A stretch of 64,000 nt of DNA from Pseudomonas fluorescens (GCF_902497855.1 NZ_CABVHU010000013.1:62001-126000); one strand, 5' to 3'. Counted from the stretch's first letter, positions 1 through 9,450 are shown. A program made the numbers and translations. Notes: generated by a model from the letters alone, not told the origin.

Positions 1-1649
1 TGCGTAGTGTCTGCCAAATCATCGACAACCAGTGCGCCGGTGTCCGTCGTTTCCAGCACTACATAAGCGCTGCTGCAGAACAGCGAGTTCAGTCGCTTCA
101 TGTCCGCGATCAGCTCCAGGTGCAGCGAACTGGTCTCGATACTCTGCACGATCTTACGTTGCAATCGACTGACGTGCGCATGGGCCAAACGGCGCTCCTG
201 CGCGCGAAAGCGACGTTTCTCCCGCAGCAACTGGCGGGCGCTTTCCTTATCGGCACTGAGGAACACCGACAACCCGAGGCGCAAGTTGGCTATCAACTGG
301 TGGTGCAGCCCCGCCAATTCTTCCAGCCCGACCTCGGAAAAAGACCGGCGCTGCGAGGTTTTCTGCTGCTGAACCTTGCGCAACATGCGCTCGATCAGGT
401 CGCTGGCGAGTTTGAGATTGATCGCCAGCTCGATGATTTCCGCCCAGCGCCGACTGTCCTGGTCGCTGAGGTCTTCCCGGGGCATTTGCGCCAGATAGAG
501 CTTGATGGCGCCGTAGAGCGACTCCACATCATCGGTCAGGCGACGCATTTCCTGGGTGACGGCGGTTTGCTTGCCGCGCAGCACGTCGAGCATGGCTTCA
601 AGCATGTTGTCGATCAGATCGCCGATGCGCAGGGTTTCGCGGGCGGCGTTGGCCAGCGCCAGGCTGGGGGTGACCAACGCGGTCGGGTCAAGATGACGCG
701 GTTTGGCGGTGCCGTTGACTTGCGGCCGCTCCGGCAGCACCCACGCACAGAACCTGGCCATCGGCCCGACACTGGGCAGCAGGATCAGGCAGCGGGCAGT
801 GTTGTAGAGCAGGTGGAAGCCGATGACCATTTCCTGGGGGCTGAAGTCCAGGCTATCGATCCAGTGCACCAACGGGTCGAGTACCGGAATGATCAGCAGC
901 AGGCCTATCAGCTTGTACAGCAGACTACCCAGCGCAACCTGGCGGCCAGCGGCGTTCTGCATGCTGGTGCTAAGGAAGGCGAGGATGCCGCTGCCAATGT
1001 TGGCGCCGATCACCAGGCCGATGGCCACGGGCAGACTGATCACCGCTGCACCGGCCAGGGTCGCCGTCAGCAGGACGGCAGCCAGGCTGGAATAGGAAAT
1101 CATTGCGAACAGTGCGCCGACCAGGGCATCGAGCAGAATATCGCCGGTCAGTGAGGCGAAGATCACTTTCACACCCTGGGCCTGGGTGATCGGCGCGGCG
1201 GCTTCGACAATCAGTTGCAATGCCAGAATGATCAGCCCCAGACCGATACTGACGCGGCCCATTTGCCCCAGCCGGGTCTGTTTGCGGGACAGGAAAAAAA
1301 TCACCCCGAGGAAGATCAGCAGCGGCGACAGCCACGACAGGTCGAGGGTCAGCACCCGCGCCATCAGCGCGGTGCCCACGTCGGCCCCGAGCATGGTCGC
1401 CAGGGCAGGGGTCAGCGCCATCAGGCCCTGACCGACAAAGGAGGTGACGAGCATGGCGGTGGCGTTGCTGCTCTGGACCATGGCCGTCACCACGATTCCC
1501 GAGATGAATGCCAACCAGCGCCTGGACATGTTCTGGCCGATGACGTGGCGCAAGTTGGAACCGTAGACCCGCAGGATGCCGGTTCGGACGATGTGCGTGC
1601 CCCAGATCAACAAGGCCACGGCTGATAACAAATTGAGCAGGGTGAGCAT
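1..1649 (-). CDS. Na+/phosphate symporter family protein with C-terminal PhoU-like region (3' end outside window)
   Basis: This is an inner-membrane protein of the Na/Pi cotransporter (NptA/PNaS) family, expected to bring in phosphate with sodium. Reading starts at the ATG at 1649 and stays open for 549 codons to the window edge, so only the last few residues can be missing. The N-terminal half is a chain of hydrophobic segments with the family motif QSSNAT at about residues 59-64. The second inverted repeat reads SYSSLA where many members have QSS, which may alter substrate binding. From about residue 330 the protein is charged and helical, resembling the PhoU-like domain fused to many bacterial members. 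It lies downstream of terC on the same strand but is separated by a terminator, so it probably has its own promoter. Family membership is secure; the transported ion is inferred. Confidence 0.85.
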   Translation of the reverse strand, partial: MLTLLNLLSAVALLIWGTHIVRTGILRVYGSNLRHVIGQNMSRRWLAFISGIVVTAMVQSSNATAMLVTSFVGQGLMALTPALATMLGADVGTALMARVLTLDLSWLSPLLIFLGVIFFLSRKQTRLGQMGRVSIGLGLIILALQLIVEAAAPITQAQGVKVIFASLTGDILLDALVGALFAMISYSSLAAVLLTATLAGAAVISLPVAIGLVIGANIGSGILAFLSTSMQNAAGRQVALGSLLYKLIGLLLIIPVLDPLVHWIDSLDFSPQEMVIGFHLLYNTARCLILLPSVGPMARFCAWVLPERPQVNGTAKPRHLDPTALVTPSLALANAARETLRIGDLIDNMLEAMLDVLRGKQTAVTQEMRRLTDDVESLYGAIKLYLAQMPREDLSDQDSRRWAEIIELAINLKLASDLIERMLRKVQQQKTSQRRSFSEVGLEELAGLHHQLIANLRLGLSVFLSADKESARQLLREKRRFRAQERRLAHAHVSRLQRKIVQSIETSSLHLELIADMKRLNSLFCSSAYVVLETTDTGALVVDDLADTT

Positions 1650-1826
1650 GCAGGCCCCCTGTGGTGGTAGCGCCCCAGTGGGGCAAAGTTGACGGTGCCG
1701 CGCTTTTTTCTACGTTCTGTACTTAAGCTGTAGTTGGCTAACGGTCTGGGCGCCAGCATCGCATAGCTAAAGAAGTGATTGAAACAAAACTGTCATGAAA
1801 ACAGTTTGATGCAGAGCAGATATGAA

Positions 1827-1848
1827 AAAGGGGCCAGAAGGCCCCTTT
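1827..1848 (-). terminator. Rho-independent terminator of terC
   Basis: A 9-bp stem AAAGGGGCC / GGCCCCTTT with a four-base loop lies 21 bp beyond the terC stop. Read leftward it ends in a run of five T, the pattern of an intrinsic terminator. Confidence 0.85.
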
Positions 1849-1868
1849 GTCATCACATGGCATTCGGG

Positions 1869-2636
1869 TTACTGACCCGGAACATCCTTGCGCAGTTTCA
1901 CCGGATCCGGCTGTTTGCGCTTTTTCGCCATCGCGGTGCGCAGCTTGATGTTGATGGTCTCCACCGCCAGCGAGAACGCCATGGCGAAGTAGACGTAGCC
2001 TTTTGGCAGATGCACATCCAGAGACTCGGCAATCAACACGGTACCAACCAGCAACAGGAACGACAGCGCCAGCATTTTCAGCGAAGGGTGCTTGTCGATG
2101 AACTCGCTGATGGTGCGCGAAGCAACCATCATCACCAGCACCGCAACGATGATCGCTGCAACCATGACCGGTACGTGGGAAACCATGCCCACCGCGGTGA
2201 TCACCGAGTCCAGCGAGAACACGATGTCGATGATCGCGATCTGGATGATGGTGTAGAGGAAGTTGCCGCCCTTGCCCGAAGGCTCGTCGCTGCTTTCATC
2301 TTCGCCTTCCAGCGCGTGGTACATCTCCTGGGAGCTCTTCCACAGCAGGAACAGACCACCGAAGAACAGGATCAGGTCACGCCCGGAGATCCCCTGGCCG
2401 AACACTTCGAACAGGTCGGCGGTGAGGCGCATGACCCAGGTGATCGACAGCAACAACAGAATCCGCGTGACCATGGCCAGGGCCAGGCCGAAAATCCGGG
2501 TGCGCTGCTGCATGTGTTTGGGCATGCGGCTGACCAGGATCGAAATCATGATGATGTTATCGATACCCAGGACGATTTCCAGGGCGGTCAGGGTAAAGAA
2601 GGCAACCCAGATTTCAGGGTTGGTCAGCCATTCCAT
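1869..2636 (-). CDS. TerC family integral membrane protein
   Basis: A 255-residue polytopic membrane protein of the TerC family, the YgdQ/YoaE-like group without CBS domains. About seven hydrophobic segments are visible. The conserved acidic membrane motifs are present: EIVLGIDN near residue 20-27 and IDIVFSLDSV near residue 135-144. These are shared with TerC proteins linked to tellurite resistance and, for some members, to metal-ion efflux; the substrate of this one is not known. A charged loop rich in E, D, S and K (about residues 108-122) separates the two halves. The start ATG at 2636 gives the usual MEWL(T/A) beginning. It follows the citrate transporter gene by 85 bp on the same strand and has its own terminator. 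Confidence 0.9.
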   Translation of the reverse strand: MEWLTNPEIWVAFFTLTALEIVLGIDNIIMISILVSRMPKHMQQRTRIFGLALAMVTRILLLLSITWVMRLTADLFEVFGQGISGRDLILFFGGLFLLWKSSQEMYHALEGEDESSDEPSGKGGNFLYTIIQIAIIDIVFSLDSVITAVGMVSHVPVMVAAIIVAVLVMMVASRTISEFIDKHPSLKMLALSFLLLVGTVLIAESLDVHLPKGYVYFAMAFSLAVETINIKLRTAMAKKRKQPDPVKLRKDVPGQ

Positions 2637-2721
2637 GTGTATTCCTTTGAGCGATTGTTAAACCAGGCCGGGCCCGGACTTCAAAACCACGAAGCCGGAC
2701 CCGTCATGGTGAGTCTTGGGC

Positions 2722-4029
2722 TTATAGAGTGCTGAACAGCGGAAAAATCCCCATCAGCAATGCGGCGACCAGTATGCACAGGCAAACCAGCACTGCCCAC
2801 TTCAAGGTGAACCGTTGATGATCACCGAAATCGATACCGGCCAGGGCCACCAACAGGTAAGTCGACGGTACCAGCGGGCTCAACAAGTGGACGGGCTGAC
2901 CGACGATCGAGGCACGTGCCATTTCTACCGCGGTAATTCCGTAGTGACTGGCGGCCTCGGCAAGCACCGGTAACACACCGTAATAAAATGCGTCGTTGGA
3001 CATGAAGAACGTGAACGGCATGCTCACCAACGCGGTGATTACGGCCAGGTACGGGCCGAGGAAGTCCGGGATTACCGCCAGCAGGCTTTTGGACATCGCG
3101 TCGACCATGCCGGTGCCCGAGAGGATACCGGTGAAAATGCCCGCGGCAAAGATCAGCCCGACCACGGCCAGCACGCTACCGGCGTGGGCCGAGATGCGGT
3201 CCTTCTGCTGTTGCAGGCACGGGTAATTGACGATCATCGCGATACTGAAGGCCACCATGAACAACACGGGCAGCGGCAACAGGCCGGCGACCAGGGTGCA
3301 CATCAGGCCCAGCGTCAGGGCGCCGTTGAACCAGATCAGCTTCGGACGGCGGGCATCCGGAAACTGGGAAACGCTGATTTCGCTGTGGTCGATTTCATCA
3401 CCCACCAGGTGCAATTCCCCCAGACGGGCACGTTCACGCTTACCGTAGAAGTAGGCAATCGCCAGGATCGCTACGACACCGGCCAACATCGCGGGCACCA
3501 TTGGCACAAAGATGTCGGACGGATCGACGTGCAGCGCACTGGCCGCACGCGCGGTCGGACCGCCCCATGGGGTCATGTTCATCACACCACCGGCGAGGAT
3601 GATCAGACCGGCCATGATCCGCGGGCTCATGCCGATGCGGCTGTAGAGCGGCAGCATGGCGGCCACACAGATCATGTAAGTGGTCGCGCCGTCACCATCG
3701 AGGGACACCACGAGCGCCAGCACGGCGGTGCCGACCGATACTTTCAGCGGGTCGCCCTTGACCAGCTTGAGGATCTTGCGCACGGCCGGGTCGAACAGGC
3801 CGGAGTCGATCATCAGGGCAAAGTAGAGAATGGCGAACATCAGCATCACGCCGGTCGGCGCCAGCTTGGTGATGCCTTCGAGCATCATCGGGCCGATCTT
3901 CGGCGCGAACCCACCGAACAGGGCGAACAGGATCGGGATGATGATCAACGCGATCAGCGCGGACAGGCGCTTGGTCATGATCAGGAACATGAACGTGATG
4001 ACCATGGCAAAGCCAAGGAAAGTCAGCAT
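2722..4029 (-). CDS. CitMHS family citrate (metal-citrate):H+ symporter
   Basis: A 435-residue inner-membrane transporter of the CitMHS family (ion transporter superfamily). Known members take up citrate complexed with Mg2+ or Ca2+ in symport with protons. About eleven to twelve hydrophobic segments run through the sequence. The family signature regions SLDGDGATTYM (about residues 110-120) and MTPWGGPTARA (about residues 151-161) are intact. The start at 4029 begins with a membrane helix, as usual. The gene lies alone upstream of terC; no two-component or LysR regulator of citrate uptake is adjacent, so its regulation cannot be read from context. Whether the substrate is citrate or a related tricarboxylate is inferred from the family. 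Confidence 0.9.
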   Translation of the reverse strand: MLTFLGFAMVITFMFLIMTKRLSALIALIIIPILFALFGGFAPKIGPMMLEGITKLAPTGVMLMFAILYFALMIDSGLFDPAVRKILKLVKGDPLKVSVGTAVLALVVSLDGDGATTYMICVAAMLPLYSRIGMSPRIMAGLIILAGGVMNMTPWGGPTARAASALHVDPSDIFVPMVPAMLAGVVAILAIAYFYGKRERARLGELHLVGDEIDHSEISVSQFPDARRPKLIWFNGALTLGLMCTLVAGLLPLPVLFMVAFSIAMIVNYPCLQQQKDRISAHAGSVLAVVGLIFAAGIFTGILSGTGMVDAMSKSLLAVIPDFLGPYLAVITALVSMPFTFFMSNDAFYYGVLPVLAEAASHYGITAVEMARASIVGQPVHLLSPLVPSTYLLVALAGIDFGDHQRFTLKWAVLVCLCILVAALLMGIFPLFSTL

Positions 4030-4338
4030 GGGAATACTCCAGGCATAGCGCGGCTAGGGAATGGGCGAACCGATAGGGGTCAGCGCAGAACGGGAAGCAC
4101 AAGACGTACGGGTGGAGTGGCGGCGAAGCGGCGAGTAGCAGAAGACATCAGGATCACCATTGTTGTTGTTAAATGGGCTGTGCGAGCGATAAAACACTGG
4201 CATTGGCCAACCGGTCTGTTGCCGGTAGTGGGGCGATCCTAATCGCGCAAGCTTTCACCCAGCTTTCGCGGATGAAAGCATTGACCGGATGTGCAACCGG
4301 TCGTCGGACCGGGGCAAGGGAGGAAGACCGAGTGAGGG
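4030..4338. other. Non-coding gap upstream of the citrate transporter
   Basis: No credible gene is seen here. The stretch must carry the leftward promoter of the citrate transporter. A short inverted repeat GACCGG (4283-4288) / CCGGTC (4297-4302) is the only clear structure and could be an operator or part of a degenerate REP. No strong -35/-10 pair was recognised on the minus strand. Confidence 0.5.
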
Positions 4339-4414
4339 CCTTCGCGAGCAGGCTCGCTCCCACAGGTCGGTGGCCACTGATGATCCACTGTGGGAGCGAG
4401 CCTGCTCGCGAAGG
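4339..4414. repeat. REP doublet, perfect 27-bp inverted pair
   Basis: Two copies of a Pseudomonas REP element face each other: 4339-4365 and its exact reverse complement at 4388-4414, separated by 22 bases. Each arm contains the core GGGAGCGAGCCTGCTCGCGAA. Such doublets are dispersed in intergenic DNA of the P. fluorescens group and are attributed to RAYT transposases; no RAYT gene lies in the window. Confidence 0.9.
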
Positions 4415-4444
4415 AGTCGATACAGATACATGAGGAGGAACAAC

Positions 4445-4846
4445 ATGGCCGAAATTCATACCGGCGGTTGCCACTGCGGACAACTGCGCTATCAATTCAG
4501 TGGGGCGTTGCATGACATCGCCCATTGCCATTGTTCGATCTGTCGGCGGGTCAGCGGCGCGATTGTGACCACCTGGATCACCGTCCCCGCGTCGGCCTTT
4601 CAATGGCTGACCGGGCAGCCAGCGCGGTATGACTCTTCCTCGACCTGCGCCCGATACTTCTGCCGCAACTGTGGGGCGCAGCTGGCGCTGGTGACTCATC
4701 TCAGTCCGGACAGCATCGACGTGACCATCGCCACGCTCGATCATCCCGAACAGGCACCGGCCGAGCGCCACATCTGGACTGACAGCCGTCTACCGTGGCT
4801 GCATCTGGACGAGCACTTGCCGTCTGAGCCTGAAGAAACCCTCTGA
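4445..4846 (+). CDS. GFA-family zinc protein (glutathione-dependent formaldehyde-activating-like)
   Basis: A 133-residue protein with the GFA fold signature. Zinc-ligand cysteines appear as GGCHCG near the N terminus, CHCSICRR around residues 29-36, and CRNCGAQL around residues 74-81. The founding member was thought to assist S-hydroxymethylglutathione formation, but most paralogues like this have no proven reaction, so the function is uncertain. The start at 4445 is chosen over upstream in-frame codons because it has a strong GAGGAGG ribosome site 6 bases upstream, while the longer version would read through the REP element. It converges on the next gene with adjoining stop codons. Confidence 0.85.
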   Translation: MAEIHTGGCHCGQLRYQFSGALHDIAHCHCSICRRVSGAIVTTWITVPASAFQWLTGQPARYDSSSTCARYFCRNCGAQLALVTHLSPDSIDVTIATLDHPEQAPAERHIWTDSRLPWLHLDEHLPSEPEETL

Positions 4847-5173
4847 TCAAAAAACAGACAGGTCCAGCGGACGAATCGCGCCCATCCAGATCGCGTGCTC
4901 TGTATGGTCGAGCAGATCGTTACCGGTGTCCGGGTGCAGGAACACCACCAGACCCTTGCGGTTGAGCGCCAGCCACGGCAGCACGTCGCCAAGGTACTGC
5001 GGCTCGAAAGCCAGCTGGCAACTCCAGTCCGGGTGCGGGCCGACCTGGCGTTCGTGGACTCGCCCCATCTTCAGCGGGAATAACCTGGCCGCTTGCTCAC
5101 ACAAGGTGCGCGCCTGCTCGATAGTGCTAGCGTTAAAATAGACATGTGCGTGGTAACCCATGATCGGTTGCAT
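4847..5173 (-). CDS. DOPA 4,5-dioxygenase family protein
   Basis: A 108-residue protein of the small DOPA 4,5-dioxygenase-like family. The metal-binding pattern expected of the family is visible: HAHVYF at residues 8-13, and GPHPDWSCQ and FLHPDTGNDL with two further conserved histidines. Fungal relatives open the aromatic ring of DOPA in betalain synthesis; bacterial copies are widespread and their natural substrate is unknown. Its stop directly abuts the stop of the convergent GFA gene, with no intergenic base. The start MQPIMGYHAH could also be the second Met at residue 5. Confidence 0.8.
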   Translation of the reverse strand: MQPIMGYHAHVYFNASTIEQARTLCEQAARLFPLKMGRVHERQVGPHPDWSCQLAFEPQYLGDVLPWLALNRKGLVVFLHPDTGNDLLDHTEHAIWMGAIRPLDLSVF

Positions 5174-5257
5174 TTGGAACCCTCTGAAAACCCGTTCGAA
5201 CCCTCACCGTTTCTTACAGGTCACACGCCATATACGTAGGAAACAAGGATCGCAGCC

Positions 5258-5923
5258 ATGAAAAATGCCGAGACCCCCGTGGTGAAAGTGGTGCTTTATG
5301 GTGCCATGAGTAGCCTGGGCAGTGCGCTGATGGCTGAAATGCTACGGCGCCAGCATGAAGTGATCGCCATTCTCGATGACCTCACCGCGCTCGCGCCGCG
5401 CCCGGGTTTGCGGACCAAGACCGGCGATCTGTTCGACGCGCAGCGAGTCAAGCAAAGCGTAGCCGGGAGCTCTGCGGTCGTTTGTCTGTTGGATGCACCG
5501 GGTCTGCCGTTCAATAGCGAGCATGTGGAAAAAACCATCGTGCCGGGCCCCGTCGAACAGGTGCTGGCAGTGGATGCATTGATCGCCGGTATGCAGGCTG
5601 CCGGTATTGCCCGGCTGTTTCTGGTGGGCGATTTCGAGGTGCTGGATGATCCGGAGATCGAGGATCAACTGGAGCGCCATGCCGCCGAAGAAATCCGCGA
5701 GGCCCTGCAAAGCAGTGCCTTGCACTGGACGCTGGTGAATGCGCCGCGGGGGGTGCCAGGGCTGACGATCGAACATTTCAGCCACGTCAGCAGCAGCCTG
5801 GAACCGGGTCTGGCCGAACCGCTGGCCCGGTTGAACCGGGTAGCGATCGGGATTGCCGATGAATTGCACCTGAATTTGCACATTGGTGAGCATGTGAATT
5901 TCATTGCGACGTCAGAACCGTAA
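5258..5923 (+). CDS. NAD(P)-binding Rossmann protein (atypical SDR / NmrA-like)
   Basis: A 221-residue protein with an N-terminal beta-strand and glycine loop, VVLYGAMSSLGSALM, at about residues 11-25, which matches the dinucleotide loop of atypical short-chain dehydrogenases, although the usual GxxGxxG is loosened. Further on LFLVGDFEVLDD and the C-terminal LHLNLHIGEHVNF resemble NmrA-like or NAD(P)H-binding proteins. No YxxxK catalytic pair is evident, so it may be a sensor or reductase of unknown substrate. A good ribosome site AGGAAACAAGG lies upstream. It converges on the LysR gene, 10 bp away. Confidence 0.65.
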   Translation: MKNAETPVVKVVLYGAMSSLGSALMAEMLRRQHEVIAILDDLTALAPRPGLRTKTGDLFDAQRVKQSVAGSSAVVCLLDAPGLPFNSEHVEKTIVPGPVEQVLAVDALIAGMQAAGIARLFLVGDFEVLDDPEIEDQLERHAAEEIREALQSSALHWTLVNAPRGVPGLTIEHFSHVSSSLEPGLAEPLARLNRVAIGIADELHLNLHIGEHVNFIATSEP

Positions 5924-5933
5924 CAGATCGCTA

Positions 5934-6884
5934 TCACACGGCAATCGAGGGTAGAGGCAAGCCGTTAAGTGATTGCGCACTGCTGGCCTGCTCGGCCATC
6001 AACCAGTCCACGAACAGTTGAATCAACGGCCCACGCCGTTTGCGTTGTGGCAGGACCACGTAATAACCCAGCCTGGAAATCACCGATTCAGCAATCGGGC
6101 GACACAACAAGCCTTGCGCCAGCAAGTTATCCACAAGGTGCCGCCAGCCGATCGCAACGCCTTGTCCGCCAATCGCCGCTTGAATCAGCAAGGTGTAATT
6201 GTCGAAGCGCAATTGCCCCGGTGCTGGCGCCGACGAGAGACCCAGCTCGCGAAATACGCCGCTCCAGTCGAACCAGTTGCTGCTGTTTTCGCCGCGCAGG
6301 TGCAGCAATGGAAATTCCAGCAATGTCTGAACCGGCAAGGGCAGGGGGCGATCCTTCAATAGCAGCGGGCTGCACACGGGGAACACTTCCTCGCTGAACA
6401 GCCAATGGCTTTCACCCTGTTTGAATCGGCCATCACCGAACAACACCGCCACATCGATATCGGTGCGCAGCATGTTGAGACTGCGTTCGCTGGTGACCAG
6501 GCTGACATCGACCTGAGGGTTGGCGGCGTGAAACCGATGCAGTCGCGGCATCAGCCAATAGGCGGCAAAGGCAAAATCGGTGGCGACCTGCAACACCTCG
6601 TGCTGATGCTGTGCACTGATCGCACTCAATCCAGCGTCTATATTCTGCAAACCTGCCTGAACCTGCTGAAAAAGTATTGTCCCGGCCTCGGTCAATTCGA
6701 TGCCGCGATAGATCCGATCGAACAGCCGCGTTCCCAACTGTTCTTCCAATCGTTTGATCTGTTGGCTGATGGCCGGCTGCGTCGTGCCGAGCTCCACCGC
6801 CGCGGCGGTGAAACTACGCTGACGGGCTGCGGCTTCGAAGGCGCGCAGTAGATCCAGAGACAAATCACCAAGGGCGTCATACAT
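5934..6884 (-). CDS. LysR-type regulator of choline-sulfate utilisation
   Basis: A 316-residue LysR-family transcription factor. The N-terminal winged helix-turn-helix (about residues 9-68) reads LLRAFEAAARQRSFTAAAVELGTTQPAISQ in two overlapping parts, followed by a linker helix and a periplasmic-binding-like effector domain. It is divergent from choline sulfatase with a 114-bp gap, the classical layout for a LysR regulator and its target. The same arrangement next to betC occurs in other pseudomonads. It is therefore inferred to activate betC and the two transport genes in response to choline sulfate or a derivative. A DnaA-box-like TTATCCACA lies inside the gene at 6127. Confidence 0.88.
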   Translation of the reverse strand: MYDALGDLSLDLLRAFEAAARQRSFTAAAVELGTTQPAISQQIKRLEEQLGTRLFDRIYRGIELTEAGTILFQQVQAGLQNIDAGLSAISAQHQHEVLQVATDFAFAAYWLMPRLHRFHAANPQVDVSLVTSERSLNMLRTDIDVAVLFGDGRFKQGESHWLFSEEVFPVCSPLLLKDRPLPLPVQTLLEFPLLHLRGENSSNWFDWSGVFRELGLSSAPAPGQLRFDNYTLLIQAAIGGQGVAIGWRHLVDNLLAQGLLCRPIAESVISRLGYYVVLPQRKRRGPLIQLFVDWLMAEQASSAQSLNGLPLPSIAV

Positions 6885-6998
6885 AAGCTGTGCTTATCCT
6901 AGTCATTGCCGCGCATGGGCTTTACCACAAAGTAGGCGGACTCCATGCTCGATCCCAGCACTCTCGCATAAATATTCACTATGGAATGCCGCGATCAC

Positions 6999-8513
6999 AT
7001 GAAGCGCAAGAATATTCTTTTCATCATGGCCGATCAGATGGCCGCGCCAATGTTGCCGTTCTACGGCCCTTCGCCCATCAAATTGCCCAACCTGAGCCGC
7101 CTCGCCGCCGAAGGCGTGGTGTTCGACGCCGCTTATTGCAACAGCCCGCTCTGCGCGCCATCGCGGTTTACCCTGGTCAGCGGTCAGTTGCCGAGCAAGA
7201 TTGGCGCCTACGACAACGCAGCCGATTTCCCCGCCGATGTACCGACTTATGCCCATTACTTGCGTCGACTCGGTTACCGCACGGCCTTGTCCGGCAAGAT
7301 GCATTTCTGCGGCCCCGATCAGTTGCACGGTTATGAAGAACGCCTGACCAGCGATATTTACCCCGCCGACTATGGCTGGTCGGTGAACTGGGATGAACCG
7401 GACGTGCGTCCGACCTGGTTCCACAACATGTCCTCGGTACTGCAGGCCGGGCCGTGCGTGCGCACCAATCAGCTGGATTTTGATGAAGAGGTGGTGTTCA
7501 AGGCCCAGCAATACCTGTTCGACCACATCCGTGAGGATGGCGACAAGCCTTTCTGCCTCACCGTTTCAATGACTCACCCACATGATCCGTACACCATTCC
7601 TAAAGCGTTTTGGGATATGTACGCCAACGCCGACATCCCATTGCCCGAAACCCCGGCCCAGACCGAACTGGATCCGCACTCCCAGCGCTTATTGAAAGTT
7701 TATGACCTGTGGGACAAACCACTGCCTGTGGATAAAATCCGCGATGCGCGCCGCGCTTACTTCGGTGCTTGCAGCTATATCGACAGCAATGTCGGCAAAC
7801 TCCTGCAAACCCTCGAAGAAACCGGCCTGATCGATGACACCATCATCGTATTCTCCGGCGACCACGGTGACATGCTCGGCGAACGTGGGCTCTGGTACAA
7901 AATGCACTGGTTCGAAATGGCGGCACGGGTACCGCTGCTGATCAGTGCACCCGGGCAATTCGGCGCTGGCCGGGTCAGCGCAGCGGTATCCACCGCCGAT
8001 CTGTTGCCGACCTTCGTGGAATTGGCTGGCGGCTCACTGGAACCAGGCTTGCCACTGGACGGTCGCTCGCTGGTATCGCACCTGCAAGGGCAGGGCGGTC
8101 ACGATGAAGTCTTTGGCGAGTACATGGCTGAGGGCACCATCAGCCCGCTGATGATGATTCGTCGCGGCGCTTATAAATTCATCTACAGCGAAGACGACCC
8201 TTGCCTACTCTTCGACGTACACAACGACCCGCGTGAACAGGAAGAACTCAGCCGGTCGCCACAACATCTGCAGCTGTTCGAGGAATTTCTCGCCGAAGCG
8301 CGGGCCAAATGGAATATCCCGGCGATCCACCAACAGGTGCTCGCGAGCCAGCGTCGTCGGCGTTTTGTCGCCCAAGCGCTGACCATCGGCAAGCTGAAGA
8401 GCTGGGATCACCAGCCACTGGTGGACGCCAGTCAGCAATACATGCGCAACCACATCGACCTTGATGATCTGGAGCGCAAAGCCCGTTATCCACAACCCTG
8501 CCAAAACCAATAA
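6999..8513 (+). CDS. betC: Choline sulfatase
   Basis: A 504-residue type I sulfatase that hydrolyses choline-O-sulfate to choline and sulfate, feeding glycine betaine synthesis and sulfur supply. The formylglycine motif CxPSR is present as LCAPSR with Cys52. Metal and active-site residues are in place: MADQ at residues 10-13, LSGKMHF at about 100-106 and GDHGDMLGERG at about 287-297. The N terminus KRKNILFIMADQ is the usual betC beginning, so the ATG at 6999 is preferred over the in-frame ATG at 6981; neither has a strong ribosome site. The C-terminal choline-sulfatase extension (about residues 440-504) is present. The binding-protein gene follows after 16 bp, suggesting an operon. Confidence 0.95.
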   Translation: MKRKNILFIMADQMAAPMLPFYGPSPIKLPNLSRLAAEGVVFDAAYCNSPLCAPSRFTLVSGQLPSKIGAYDNAADFPADVPTYAHYLRRLGYRTALSGKMHFCGPDQLHGYEERLTSDIYPADYGWSVNWDEPDVRPTWFHNMSSVLQAGPCVRTNQLDFDEEVVFKAQQYLFDHIREDGDKPFCLTVSMTHPHDPYTIPKAFWDMYANADIPLPETPAQTELDPHSQRLLKVYDLWDKPLPVDKIRDARRAYFGACSYIDSNVGKLLQTLEETGLIDDTIIVFSGDHGDMLGERGLWYKMHWFEMAARVPLLISAPGQFGAGRVSAAVSTADLLPTFVELAGGSLEPGLPLDGRSLVSHLQGQGGHDEVFGEYMAEGTISPLMMIRRGAYKFIYSEDDPCLLFDVHNDPREQEELSRSPQHLQLFEEFLAEARAKWNIPAIHQQVLASQRRRRFVAQALTIGKLKSWDHQPLVDASQQYMRNHIDLDDLERKARYPQPCQNQ

Positions 8514-8529
8514 TGTTAAGGGGAAGTCC

Positions 8530-9450
8530 ATGCAAAGGTTATCCACAGTACTGACGGTAGGGCTCCTGGCGCTGGGCAGCGCCTCGGCGTTCGCCGAGCA
8601 AAGCTGCGACACCGTGAAGATGGCCGACCCCGGCTGGAGCGACATTGCCGCGACCAACGCCATCACCGGTTTTCTGCTGGACGGCATGGGCTACAAGGCC
8701 AAGGTCGACACCCTGGCGGTGCCGATCACCTTTGGCGGTCTCAAGGATGGCCAGGTGGACGTGTTTCTGGGTAACTGGATGCCAGCGCAGCAGGGCTTCT
8801 ACGATAAGTTCGTGGCCACGGGCGATGTCACTCAATTGGCGAAGAACCTCGAAGGCACCGAGTTCACGCTCGCCGTCCCCGATTACGTCTGGGACGCGGG
8901 TGTGCATGATTTTGCCGATCTGAACAAGTACGCCGACAAGTTCGACAAGAAGATCTATGGCATCGGCTCGGGCGCTCCGGCCAACATCTCCTTGCAGGAC
9001 ATGATCAAGAAGAACGACTTCGACATGGGTCAATGGAAGCTGGTCGAGTCCAGCGAGCAGGCCATGCTGGCCGAAGTCTCCCGCGCGGTGAAAAAGCAGA
9101 AGTTCGTGACCTTCCTCGGCTGGACCCCGCACCCGATGAACGTGCAGCTGAAAATGCATTACCTCAAAGGCGGCGAGAAGTATTTCGGTGATACCGGCAG
9201 CGTTCATACCCTGACACGCAAAGGTTATGCACAGGCCTGCCCGAACGTTGGCAAATTGCTCACCAACCTGAGGTTCACCCAGGAGATGGAGAACAGCATC
9301 ATGGCTGAGGTGGTGAACAAGAAAATCAGCAATGCCGATGCAGCCAAGGCCTGGATCAAGGCCAACCCGGCGGTGCTGGATAAATGGCTGGACGGGGTGA
9401 AGACCGTGGACGGGAAGGATGCATTGCCGGCGGTCAAAGCCAAGCTGTAA
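8530..9450 (+). CDS. Choline/betaine-type ABC transporter substrate-binding protein
   Basis: A 306-residue periplasmic solute-binding protein of the OpuAC/ChoX class. A signal peptide of about 22 residues ends in ASAFA before EQSCDTVKMADPGW. Aromatic residues of the kind that form the quaternary-amine cage are spread through the mature protein (for example GNWMPAQ and FLGWTPHPMN). The ATG at 8530 follows AAGGGGAAG at a good distance. No permease or ATPase gene is adjacent, so the partner subunits must be elsewhere, possibly those of the general choline/betaine systems. Context with betC suggests choline or choline sulfate as ligand. Two perfect DnaA-box sequences flank the start (8486 and 8539). 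Confidence 0.88.
   Translation: MQRLSTVLTVGLLALGSASAFAEQSCDTVKMADPGWSDIAATNAITGFLLDGMGYKAKVDTLAVPITFGGLKDGQVDVFLGNWMPAQQGFYDKFVATGDVTQLAKNLEGTEFTLAVPDYVWDAGVHDFADLNKYADKFDKKIYGIGSGAPANISLQDMIKKNDFDMGQWKLVESSEQAMLAEVSRAVKKQKFVTFLGWTPHPMNVQLKMHYLKGGEKYFGDTGSVHTLTRKGYAQACPNVGKLLTNLRFTQEMENSIMAEVVNKKISNADAAKAWIKANPAVLDKWLDGVKTVDGKDALPAVKAKL

Noticed and set aside
1787..1807. CTGTCAT and a small inverted repeat AAACTGT/ACAGTTT upstream of the Na/Pi gene, considered as a Pho box
   Set aside because: Only one half-site matches the PhoB consensus and the second repeat does not fit the 11-bp spacing.
6981..6998. Earlier ATG start for betC
   Set aside because: The added residues MECRDH are not part of the family N terminus; kept as an alternative only.
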